Assembly: GCF_000004195.4 (NCBI RefSeq) | Contig: NC_030678.2 | Location: 64,132,378 to 64,196,377 of the forward strand | Origin: Xenopus tropicalis | Lineage: Eukaryota > Chordata > Amphibia > Anura > Pipidae | Direction of reading: 5' to 3' | DNA: 64,000 nucleotides | Shown: positions 34,212 through 43,874 of the stretch, piece by piece | Position numbering within the stretch: the stretch's first letter is position 1 | Layout of the letters: every line of letters begins with the position of its first letter | The notes under the pieces: model-generated | What the model saw: only the letters and a program-made list of their open reading frames with translations | What the model was told of the DNA's origin: nothing | Databases searched by the model: none | Translations under genes and position numbers: made by a program

Positions 34212-35195
34212 TTGGAGATTGTTTGGAATTTCTTTTGTCAGAGCACCCTGGGAGCCGGCACCTCTAATACAGGTGGGTGGAATAGTGCTAGAAAGGGAAG
34301 GCAGGCTATAGTTGTAGTGGATTCAATTATTAGAAAGGTGGATAGGGTAATTTGTTGCAAAGACCCTACATGCCGAATTGTGTGTTGCTTGCCTGGTGCT
34401 AGGCTTCGGCATGTGGTGGAACGAGTGGACAAATTGTTGGGAGGGGCTGCAGAAGACCCGGCAGTCTTGGTACACATAGTCCTCAAGAACGATTTTAAAA
34501 AGCTATGCGAGAGGACTTCCAAGGTAATTTTCTACGAGATTTTACCTGTGCCACAAGCAATGTTAAAAAGGCAGCGGGAGCTTAGGGAGATTAATGCGTG
34601 GCTGAGAGATTGGTGCAGGGAGGAGGGCTTTGGGTTTCTGGAGAACTGGGCTGATTTCTCAATCAGCTACAGGCTCTTTGCCAGGGATGGGCTGCACCTC
34701 GATGATGGGGCACCTGCTTTGGGGGAGAAGATGGCTAGAGGGTTGGAGATTTTAAACTAGGTGTGGGGGGGAGGGTGCAGCGGGTAATACTGTGGTAGAC
34801 AGGATAGATGAGGTAGTAGGCGTAGTTAGGGAAAATGGGGGAGGAGACTTGCTTCGGGATACTGATAATGGCAGGGAGGACCATAAGTTGTTTATGCGTA
34901 ATTCTCACGCTGGTACCAGTATTAAATGTATGTTTACCAATGCAAGGAGTCTGACTGGTAAACGAAGTCGCATGACTGGGCAGTTAATATTGGGGGTTAC
35001 ACATTGTTTCCGAGGGACAGGGGCAATAGAAAAGGAGGAGGAGAGTGTCTGTTCATTAAGCAGGAATTAAAAGCAAATATTAAAGAGAAAGTGATGGGGG
35101 TAACAGAGGGAGCTGAATCCTTATGGGTTGAGCTGCTCACAGATAGTAGAGAAACTACCAAATTAATTGTAGGGGTATGCTATAGACCCCCTAAT
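34212..35195 (+). pseudogene. CR1-type LINE 5' half: esterase-like ORF1 and start of endonuclease
   Basis: An open frame at 34212-34760 (182 residues) resembles the SGNH/GDSL esterase-like domain in ORF1 of CR1-clade LINEs. It has VVDSIIRKVDRV (Gly of GDSI lost, Ser kept), CLPGARLRHVVERVDKLLGG, SKVIFYEILPVP and the terminal DGLHLDD with the Asp-x-x-His pair. The block around the expected GTND motif is altered (VLKND). After a frame change, MFTNARSLTGKR (34920-) and WVELLTDS...VGVCYRPPN mark the start of the apurinic-type endonuclease of ORF2. It is cut at about 35195 by another repeat; no reverse transcriptase follows. Confidence 0.82.
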
Positions 35196-35250
35196 GTAAA
35201 GGTGGCCACACACGTGGAGATTTGCGATCTTTCGTGCGACCATCGGTATT
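35196..35250. mobile_element. MITE end fragment (GTGGCCACACACGTGG)
   Basis: AAAGGTGGCCACACACGTGG directly follows the LINE coding sequence and is the same end as at 33161. Only about 55 bp remain before a different repeat starts. Confidence 0.55.
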
Positions 35251-35799
35251 TTGGCTTTGGAAAATTAGTTAGACTAAATCAAGCGAGAAACACCTATGCA
35301 AAACTGAAAATGCAATGAAATGACTAAACCTTCACCAAAATCACAGAAAAAAATTAAAAAAGCACCAAAATAACATACAAACGGTATTGCGCAGCTCAGT
35401 TAGCGAATATGCTATCCGCAATGGCAGTAAAACATTTTTTCAGGCAACCCCCCCAAAAAACCATGCAATTAAAAAAAAATCCACAAAATTCTATGTGTGT
35501 ACACTTGCCAAAATGCGCAATGTGTGCATGTGTCTTCTGTCGGCACAGGGGGTGAGGCAGTAAACTAGCAAACGACAGGCACATAGTTAACATGTGCCTG
35601 TCGTTACCTATGGGCCCCTAGGCGACTGAACCCCAGGGGCCACTCATTCCCCGCCTCTGCTCATTGCCTAGGGGCTGGGGAACAAGCGGGAAGTGAAGGA
35701 GCAGAAGTACAGCAGAACATAGAAACTACGTTCTTTGGCAATTTAGTACTTTTATCCACAGAATGTAGATTATACATTCTGTGGCACTTAAAGGGTTAA
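35250..35799 (+). mobile_element. TTAA element right part (375-bp-unit family)
   Basis: The sequence parallels 45885-46464: AAATTAGTTAGACTAAATCA, AACACCTATGCAAAACTGAAAATGC and the right end TCTGTGGCACTTAAAGGGTTAA. It joins directly to the next T2 element through a shared TTAA at 35796-35799. Confidence 0.7.
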
Positions 35800-36320
35800 A
35801 GGAATACTGCCATGGCAAAACATTTAGAAAAATACATACAATTTTTTTTATATTTCATTTTGAATGTTCACATTGGGCTAGCCATATTCTTCATTTTCTA
35901 TGGCATGACAGCCATGTGACCTGTGCGCTGACTTCAGTCACACTTTACTGCTAAGCTGCAAGTTGGAGTAATATCCATCCCAGCAGCCAAACAGCAAAAC
36001 AATGGGACGATAGCAATATAGCAGCTCCCAGTAGATATCAGAATAGCACTCAACAGTAAGAAATCCAAGTCTGGCTTGCGACTTCTCCAGTTACATGGGA
36101 GTAGGAAAAACAATAGGTTACCTGAAAGTTGTTCCATTATGTAGTGCTGGCTCTTTCTTAAAGCTCAGACTCAGGCACAATACACTGAGATGACTGCCTA
36201 CACACCAATATTACAATTAAAACATTTGTTGGTTCAAGAATACAATTTTAAATGGTAGAGTGAATTATTTTCTATGTAAACAGTGTAATTTAGAAATAGC
36301 TGGAGGGGAGCTGACTACTG
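35796..36320. mobile_element. T2-type MITE (TTAAAGGAATACTGCCATGG)
   Basis: It starts TTAAAGGAATACTGCCATGG, matching the TTAAAGGRR signature. Internal blocks (GTGACTGAAGT-type, TACATGGGAGTAGGAAAAAC, ATTTTAAATGGTAGAGTGAA) recur at 54568-54982. The right end is lost or diverged. Confidence 0.75.
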
Positions 36321-36442
36321 ATACTGTGTTTTAATGATTTATGTAGTTAGGACCAGCAACAAGGGGATTTTAAGGGTCAGACAGCTACTGCTTTTGATGG
36401 CAACTGCATTAACAAACAGTTTAAGAAAAAAAAGTTCTGTTT

Positions 36443-37395
36443 ACAGGTATGGGACCTGTTATGCAGAATTCTTGGGGCCTGTGGTTTTCCAGATAAAGGA
36501 TAATTTGGATCTCCTTAGCTTAAGACTATCAAAAAAACAATTCAACATTAAACAAACCCAATAGGGTTGTTTTGCCTCCAATAAGGATTAATTCTATCTT
36601 ACAATTCTAACAGTACAAAGTACCGTTTAATTGTTACCGTGAAAATAAAATATTTGAATAAAATGGAGTCTATAGGAGATGGCCTTTCCATAATTTGGAG
36701 CTTTAAAGGAGAAGGAAAGGCTAATAAAGAGTTAATCTCAAGCTGCAGGCATACTTTCAGTTGTCTCAATAGTGCCCTTAAGTCTCCCCATACTTCACCT
36801 GTTCAGAAGATCAGAAGCCAAACAGGAAAAAAAAAACGCTGAGCAGTGTAAAGAAGATTCCCATAATGCATCGCTCCTTCCCAGACTTGGGACGCATGCA
36901 TACACAGCAGGTGCGGGGGGGGGGGGGGGGGGGGGATGCTGCCGAAGAGTCTTAATGGAAGATGTAACTCTTGAGGTATCAAACCCAACATCTCAAGTTA
37001 AAAGCAGTTCTTAGCATTCTTAGTGAGCTGCTTTCTGAGGATGCTGGGAGTTTTACATCTCAACAGCTGCTTGTATGTAAGGATGATCTGTGACATGCTG
37101 TGGAGGGGGGGGGCGGTTTGTGGCAGGTGAGCGGTGAACGGAGCAGAGGAGACTCTGTGACATGCTGTGTGGGGGGGGGGGGGGGAACACTCTGACACGC
37201 TGGACAAGATGGCGGCGCCGTTCACTGAAACAAGTATGTAGGTTCTAGTATGTTTATCTCTGTAAATCTTTCATTAGGCAAGCCAGGAATATAGCATTTT
37301 TACACAGCAATAGTAGTATCATTTAATAGTGTGCTTAATAGATTTTGACTTTCCTTGTCCTTTAAGGATAACGGGTTTCCCATACCTGTATAATA
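36443..37395. mobile_element. 'ACAGGTATGGGACC' element split by a T2 MITE
   Basis: The outer element begins TTACAGGTATGGGACCTGTT and runs to GGAGCTTT (36703). It resumes as AAGGATAACGGGTTTCCCAT and ACCTGTATAA after 37375. In the intact copy the corresponding sequence is GGAGCTTTCTGGATAACGGG. The T2 MITE (36703-37375) sits exactly there. Confidence 0.88.
36703..37375. mobile_element. T2-type MITE with TTAAAGGAGAAGGAAAG ends
   Basis: TTAAAGGAGAAGGAAAG at the left and CTTTCCTTGTCCTTTAA at the right (inverted), with TTAA at both borders. The core is G-rich, with a 21-base G run at 36915-36935 and two further G runs. Related to 41974-42476. Confidence 0.9.
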
Positions 37396-37631
37396 TTGCG
37401 TACTGAATCAAAGCAGGCCAAGGTGGACATTGGTGGGCAAGCTGGAACATTGAGTCCCCTTTCGAATACTTGTATACATGTAAATCTTCAGCTAGCATCT
37501 CTACACATAATTGGTTTCACGATTTAAAGAAATTGTTATTAAAAAGGTATAGGATCTATTATCGGGCATTCCAGTAGTAGGTTTCCCAATAAGGGATGCC
37601 TGACAAATTTCAGTGTTTATTTTAGACTTAC

Positions 37632-37769
37632 CACATCGGCAGTACTAAAAACATGGCAGTAATGGTGGCTAGTCTGCAGGTCCTTGGTGATGTAGGCAAA
37701 AGTACAGAGGTCCTCCGGATCTTGAGCTGCACAGGAAATGTTTCGGATTTCATGTTCAGCAATAACATT
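37632..37769 (-). CDS. anks1a: anks1a exon: PTB domain, core
   Basis: The exon encodes 46 residues containing [40 protein letters not shown] and STADV. The acceptor is gttacag|AATGTT and the donor GTG|gtaagt. [13 protein letters not shown] followed by FAYITKD and CHVF is the diagnostic core of PTB/PID domains, forming the peptide-binding strand region. The upstream intron is only 1.8 kb, but the downstream intron to the next exon is 19.4 kb and contains the 4.7-kb hAT element and the CR1 LINE fragment. Confidence 0.96.
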
Positions 37770-37850
37770 CTGTAACGGGTCGATAATAGAAGGTACATAT
37801 TAAAAATGACTTAATAAAATCAAGTAAAAGTCACTCCTAAAAAAATATAG

Positions 37851-38182
37851 TACAGGTATAGGACCCATTATCCAGAATGCTCGGGACCAAGGGTATTCCG
37901 GATAAGGGGTCTTTCCGTAATTTGGATCTCAACACCTTAAGTCTGCTAAAAAATAAATAAAACATTAATTAAACCCAATAGGATTGTTTTGCATCAAATA
38001 AGGATTATTTATATCTTAGTTGGGATCAATTCCAAGGTACCATTTTATTTCTACATAGAAAAAGGAAATCAGTTTTAAAATTCTGAATTATTTGATTATA
38101 ATGGAGTCTATGGGAGACGGGCTTTCCGTAATTCGGAGCTTTCTGGATAACGGGTTTCCGGATAAGAGGTCCGATACCTGTA
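37851..38182. mobile_element. 'ACAGGTATAGGACC' family, best preserved copy
   Basis: The ends TACAGGTATAGGACCCATTA and GAGGTCCGATACCTGTA are imperfect inverted repeats with further inner pairs (TTCCGGATAAGGGGTC / TTCCGGATAAGAGGTC). About 330 bp, no coding capacity. At least six more copies are in the window. It lies 82 bp upstream of the 138-bp PTB exon in the gene's direction. Confidence 0.9.
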
Positions 38183-38295
38183 TATAAATGTTCAAGAAAA
38201 AATGCTACGTCTGCACTGTTATATTTTTGTCATAATCCCCACTAAAAAAAGTAAAAATTTTTAAGTATTATTACTATTTTTAAAGAAAAAAAATA

Positions 38296-38673
38296 TTAAA
38301 GGGGTCATTCACCTTCAAGTTAAATTTTAGTAGGTTATAGAATGGATGATTCTTCGCAACTATTAAATGGACTTCATTTTTTATCTTTTACAGTTTTTGA
38401 ATTCTTTGACTTCCTCCTCAGACTCTTTCCAGCTTTCAGACAAAAATTACTGTGTAAGGGAATAATTGTATTATTTTAGGCCCTTCTTGATTTATATTCT
38501 TGTCTCTTTTAAACCCCTGCCTAGTTTCTTGTTTTAAATGGACCCTAGCAACCAGATAGCAGTTGAAATTGCAAAGTAGAAAGCTGCTGCAAATTATCTC
38601 AGCACTTGCAAATCTTCTGGAATAGCACTCTCTACAACATACTAAAATCTAATTTAAAGGTGAACTCCTTTAA
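38296..38673. mobile_element. T2-type MITE (TTAAAGGGGTCATTCACCTT)
   Basis: The left end is TTAAAGGGGTCATTCACCTT and the right end AAAGGTGAACTCCTTTAA, with TTAA borders. A very common type in Xenopus introns. Confidence 0.9.
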
Positions 38674-38973
38674 CTATGCCTTAGCAGTCTAGTCTAGAAA
38701 TTATTTCTTTATTATAGATGAACTCTTTCCAAATAAAAAAAAAAAAAAAAACGGAACAAGAAATTGTAACCCAGTGCAATTTTCCAGAAATCATTACAAA
38801 TTTTCAATAGTTTTAAAATTAACTCCAGTTTCCATAAAATCTGTGCAGTAATTCAAAGCGACTTGAAAAAAACAAGTCATGGCTAGAAAGAAGCTGTTTT
38901 TTCCTAGACAGATGCTGCTTCAACAGCAATTACATTTACGAATGGGTTTAAGGGTAACATTTTTAATTAATAT

Positions 38974-39372
38974 ATAGTAATGAGCGATTTTTTTTTTGGC
39001 AGGCATGATTTGTAGCAAAATTCTTCATTTCGCCATTCGTATTCGTGAAACTTCAGCAAAATTTTGTTGAGAAAACTCTGCGGTCGCCTCAAAAAAAGGC
39101 ATGACCACATCAAAAAAAGGCACAGCAAAATTCAGCCTTAGGGAATTGATTACAAAACTCCTGCAAAATTTCGCCAGCAAATTCACGGGCGTGCCAAAAA
39201 AAAAAGGGAATGGTTGCAGCAAATAGAGCCACTGTCACGTAAAAAAAGGCACATTCGCGTCAACAAAATGGTGTGGTCACGTAAAACAGAAATAAAGGCT
39301 GTTCACGGTATACACGTTTTGCCTATTTTTTGCGGTTTCGCAAGTTTTGACTGAACCAAAACGGCTTTATAG
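38974..39372. repeat. Low-copy repeat with recurring CAAAAAAAGGCA motif
   Basis: CAAAAAAAGGCA and close variants occur at about 39091, 39110, 39191 and 39240, among CGxATTTCGC-type motifs. No inverted ends were recognised. Confidence 0.45.
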
Positions 39373-39612
39373 AAGCCTGGGTGTAGAAGCCCTTATGCTA
39401 ATAAAACATGTAAACAGATTATTTGAATTCATTTGGCATGCATGTCATTGCATGTACATTCCAACAGCCACTTGGAGGATAGCAGTTTAAAAATGTGGTT
39501 TGTCATGAATAGTAAGGGTCACATGATGATAACCAGGTGAGCAAGGCAAGAGATTAAAGCAGTGGGAAAGAAAAAATAAAGAGAGCACTGTTATGACCAA
39601 GATCCTACCCAC

Positions 39613-39699
39613 CTGATTGGATGCATCGATGAATTTTACTCCCCTATAGCTGATTGAAAGGGTAATTCGTGGTATCTTCTTCATTTGCTCTGTAGATTT
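39613..39699 (-). CDS. anks1a: anks1a exon: PTB domain, middle strands
   Basis: The exon encodes 29 residues, beginning [20 protein letters not shown] and ending VKFIDASNQ. The acceptor is tttttgcag|AAATCT and the donor CAG|gtgggt. The [15 protein letters not shown] segment is a typical PTB beta strand pair with the conserved G-V-K-F/I-D pattern. The residue before the junction is Q where I recall K in the human protein. Confidence 0.95.
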
Positions 39700-39722
39700 C
39701 TGCAAAAACAAACCCAAAGTGA

Positions 39723-41432
39723 CTATAAATTCATTTTTCCTTGAGGTTCTTAAAGAGAAATTAAATCATTTACATGCAACTGTTCCAATCTTTCTTCCAC
39801 ACCTAATGGTCTACGCCTTGCATGACCCTCTCTATTTTCAGCCCTTGTGGTTCTGAATTAATGTGAGTCTATGTGAGCTCACTGAGAAAGCCACAAAGTA
39901 GCCTCTGAACCAGAGTAGCCAGAGGCCTGCCCAGTCCTTCATTATGCCACATTAAGAAAGATTAGTCAATTCTTGGTGCATCTAAGCATGGAAGTTTGCC
40001 ATTTGTTTTTCCTCTGGAAAAAACAGTGAACAGAGGCAACTGTTCCAATATGAGCAGTTCTATGAAAATATTCAGGGTTTCTGCAGCAGGATATTAATCA
40101 TAATTTGCAATGTGGGCTCCATAGCAACATAGTCTGCATTTTTTGTAGACTCCCTATTTTATGCTACCAGCTGATCCTTTAGCCATGCATGCAATTTTTT
40201 GGACTACCTGCACTCAAAGTGTATGCCTGGTCTCAGTGAGAAATCAGAAAACCTGTTGTCAGATATTCCAGTTTATTCACATGACTTGCTGAAGTTCACT
40301 TCAAATGCGTATGTATGCCTTACGTGCTGCTTCTAAGCACTTTAAGACTGCCTCCAGACTCTGTTTAGTTAGCAGAATGCAAAGAGCAAATTTCAAGTCT
40401 TTTTAATTGTATAATTTCTTAGGTGATGTTTGGTTACTTTGCACATTATGTTGCTACCAGTCACACTGTCTGTCCAATATCTCATTCCATGACAAGGAAT
40501 ATTAATATGACATTGGTGATTCCTTTGCTGGTATAAAAGCCTCCATTCTTCTGGAAAGTGTTTCCATTACTTAATGGAAAATTGTTTTGGGGCTTTGCTT
40601 CCATTTTGCCCTAATGAGGGTGGGTGATCTACATGCCTTACAGTTAATGTTTCAAATTCATTCTGTAATTGTTCTCTGCGGTTGAGGCGAGTGTTCTGCT
40701 CTTCTCATGACTCACAGTCATGCAAATGGTGATTGGTCAGAAAAGTCACTATGATCCTCTGTTTCTCATGCACCAGTAAGTCAAACTGGCAGGATTAGAC
40801 TTAATTGCACTCTAATGTTGCTGCACAAACTAAATGTATATTTCTAGGTCTCTATTATCCCTTGCCATGGAAATCTCTTCCATGCCCAAGCAGTCCTCAT
40901 TCTTAAAATGCATCCCCCACTCCACTTCCTGATATGACTCCTCCCTTTCTGACATTAGCTCATTTTAGCTTTGCTTACATAAAAAAACTACATAAATATC
41001 CAAAAGTAAAACCCATATTTTTTCCAGACATACATGATTCTATAGATAAACCCCAGATAAGCACCATTTCTCAAATCCCCTGAGACTCACAAATACCATT
41101 ATATTGCAAAGTGATGGATTTTGGGACTTGAAGTTACTCTGCTTTCCAAAGAATCTATGCACCACCAACTGTGGGAAGCAGAGAGATCTAGAGTTCCAGA
41201 ATTCTTTGCTTCACAATGGAACAGGGTGGTGAAAGGTATGCAAACCTGTGAGCCTGGGGGCAAACACAGTAGAAGATCATAGTGGATCTGCTGTCATTTG
41301 CCCCTTGTTGTAACTCCTCTGATAAAAAAAAAAAGAGTAAAAAATGCTCTCCGCGACCCTGGCCTAAGTATGTTCAGGAAATTGTTCTTACAGCTGTGGA
41401 ATATCTTGGTTTCTTTTTCAACCTGCGGAATC
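39723..41432. other. Intron, largely unique sequence
   Basis: No repeat family, exon or open frame was recognised over about 1.7 kb, the longest repeat-poor stretch in the gene part of the window. Confidence 0.45.
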
Positions 41433-41875
41433 ATGTAAATCAGGGGTCTCAAACTCGCGGCCCGCAGGCCATTTGCGGCCCTCGGTACAATATTTTGTGG
41501 CCCGCACCAACGCCTTCTCAAAAGCAATGAATGGATCGCGATTTTTATTGCGATTCAAGGGATAATGCAAGGCACGGCGGGCGGGAGCTGCTGATTGCGG
41601 AAATGACGTTATGCCATCATATCAGTTATTATGGGAAGACGTTCTGTGTGCACAATTAGCTGCTTAGGAGCTAATTGTGCACACAGAACGTCTTCCCATA
41701 ATAACTGTTATGATGGCATAACGTCATTTCCGCAATCAGCAGCTCCCGCCCGCCGTGCCTTGCATTATCCCTTGAAAGCCAATTTTTTGTTAAATCCCTT
41801 ATGCGGCCCAGCCTCATCCTGACTTTGCCTCCTGCGGCCCCCAGGTAAATTGAGTTTGAGCCCCCTGATGTAAAT
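41433..41875. mobile_element. Palindromic hAT MITE with 8-bp target duplication
   Basis: The element (41441-41867) starts CAGGGGTCTCAAACTCGCGG and ends GAGTTTGAGCCCCCTG. It is flanked by ATGTAAAT on both sides (41433-41440, 41868-41875). The interior is one long palindrome: 108-nt arms (41554-41661 and 41669-41776), one mismatch and a 7-nt loop. Confidence 0.96.
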
Positions 41876-41973
41876 GTATATTTTTATTTAAAATTTTTGA
41901 AAGTTTAAATAGTGTATCGCTCCGGTAATCCGAAGTCACGCAAAGTTTCCTCCTGCAGCCACCTTTGTGCAAC

Positions 41974-42476
41974 TTAAAGGACAAGGAAAGGCTAAGTCAC
42001 TTGGAGGTGCCAAAATGTTAGGCACCCCCAAGTGACTTTAATCGTTTACCTTGTATCCCGGGCTGGTGCCCCCTGTTAGGAGAAAACAGCACCAGCCCGG
42101 GGTACCTGTATCGATGCGCTTCCTCCTTCCAGCTTCGTTTAGCTGTGACTATACGATAGGCGCATGCACAGTAGAGTGAAAAAAGAAGGAAAGGTAAAAA
42201 CTAAGTAAGCTTTATCAGAAAGGTCTATGTAAATATAGCCATAAGCACTCACAGAAAAGCTGCACTAAATGTGTGATTTGAGCTGCAACGACTAGAGCTG
42301 CAGCAAAAAGTTACTTAAAATGGCAGCTGCAGTCTTAAGCAAATGGAGAAGGCTTCTAGAGCTGTTAACTCAGGTATGGTAAAGTTTTCTGCTGAATAAA
42401 TACAGTGTCCTAGGTGGCACTAATGTGGCAAATCTATTGGCAGTAAAATGACAAAATGACTTTGCTTCTCCTTTAA
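41974..42476. mobile_element. T2-type MITE (TTAAAGGACAAGGAAAG)
   Basis: The left end is TTAAAGGACAAGGAAAGGCT and the right end GACTTTGCTTCTCCTTTAA, with TTAA borders. An inner fold-back (GTCACTTGGAGGTGCC / GGCACCCCCAAGTGAC) lies near the left end. Same family as 36703-37375. Confidence 0.9.
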
Positions 42477-43472
42477 TGGTGGTAGGCAGAAAACCCCCAA
42501 ATGCTTGGTGCTTACTGCGGGGATATTAACCATCATTCATATGTAAAAAAAATTATATTATGTCATATTAAGTCACAACTTTAAATTCAAATACCTCCTC
42601 CTCCCCTGTGGATAGCACAGCAACCCCCAAGCACATAATTACACAACTAAGGGACCCTTTAATGGCCCTTTAATTTCCAACTGCTAACAAACTCCCAGAA
42701 CAAACCCCTGCCTGGTTCACCTCCCACAGGCAACATAGGGCAGGCATAGTATGGCACACATAGGCAGTACTCTGCTGCCTGTGTGTGCCATACTCTGCCT
42801 GCCCTATGCTGCTGTGTATGCCATAGTCTGCCTGCCCTATGCGGTCTGTGTGCCAAACTCTACCTGCCCTACCCTGCCTGAGTGTGCCATACTCTGCCTG
42901 CCCTACCCTGCCTGTGTGTGACATACTCTGCCTGCCCTACCCTGCCTGTGTGTGCCATACTCTGCTTGCCCTACCCTGCCTGTGTGTGCCATACTCTGCC
43001 TGCCCAACACTGCCAGTGTGTACCAAACTCTGCCTGCCCCATGCTGCCTTTGTGTGCCATACTCTGCCTGCCCTATGCTGCCCGTGTGTGCCATGCTCTG
43101 CCTGCCCTATGCTGCCTGTGTGTGTCATGCTCTGTCTGCCCTACGCTGCCTGTGTGTGCCATACACACAGGCAGCATAGGGCAGGCAGTACATAGAGTGA
43201 CACAATGCTGGCACTACTCCTACACTCTGTTTGAGGTGTTAAGAGGTGAACAATGTGGGTGCTTACAGTCTGAGCCTGAGGTGTGAACAATGCAGAGATT
43301 GAGGGTGATTACAGCCTGAATCTATGGTGTATACCATATAGGGAGCCAGTTAGTCTCAGTACTGATACCATTTTAAGCTTACACAAAGGTAAGCCATTAA
43401 AGCAGCCAGAAAGGTGGGGGGCCACACAGAGGGGGGTCGCGGGCCGCCAGCTGAACAGCAATGGACAGCACT
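42477..43472. mobile_element. hAT-type element with internal 34-bp minisatellite, copy 2
   Basis: Right end TGGACAGCACTG as in copy 1 (12920-13657), with shared body blocks on both sides of the array. The left is truncated by the T2 MITE. The internal array (42776-43186) has about twelve units of the 34-bp repeat TGCCATACTCTGCCTGCCC..., in the opposite orientation to the few units left at 42720-42765. Open frames across it are repeat artefacts. Confidence 0.8.
42776..43186. repeat. 34-bp minisatellite, about 12 units
   Basis: The unit reads TGTGTGTGCCATACTCTGCC then TGCCCTATGCTGCC. It is bounded on both sides by inverted half-units (GGCAGCATAGGGCAGGCA), so the array is enclosed by inverted copies of its own unit. 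Confidence 0.95.
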
Positions 43473-43514
43473 GGTTTAAAACAAAGTCATTATACTACAC
43501 TCAGCCATACTTAC

Positions 43515-43586
43515 CCTCATCTTGGCACATGCATCTTGTGTTGATTCGGTCCCCCGTAAATCTCTGATGAGCATTGACCCTAAGTA
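43515..43586 (-). CDS. anks1a: anks1a exon: PTB domain, YLGS motif
   Basis: This is a small exon of 24 residues, [20 protein letters not shown] followed by AKMR. The acceptor is catccag|TACTTA and the donor AGG|gtaagt. YLGS is the hallmark at the start of PTB/PID domains and forms the first strand; the following RGTESTQDA helix is typical of the ANKS1 PTB. The exon lies 43 bp beyond the right end of a hAT-type repeat (end at about 43472), so an insertion landed very close to an exon without disrupting it. Confidence 0.95.
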
Positions 43587-43874
43587 CTGGATGACAGAAA
43601 AGAATAAAAGTTAATTTTACTACTGGGGTTATAGTTGCATGTGTTTTTGCTGCATGCTGGACACAAACAAGAAAGAGACAGGGTTGCTATTATTAAAAGG
43701 ATAGAATTAGTAAAGGAAAAAACCCGGACTGAGTCCAAAATCTATAGGCTCCCCTGTGTAACAACCTTTGTTTCCCATACACCCTTAGTCAAAAAGATAA
43801 TAAATAAGTACTGCCCATTGCTGCAAAATGACAAGGTGTATGGTAAACTTATTCTGAAAAACAAACATTTTCCT

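Noticed and set aside
42839..43286. Cys/Pro/Leu-rich repeat proteins of 118-134 codons
   Set aside because: Frames through the 34-bp minisatellite, open on both strands.
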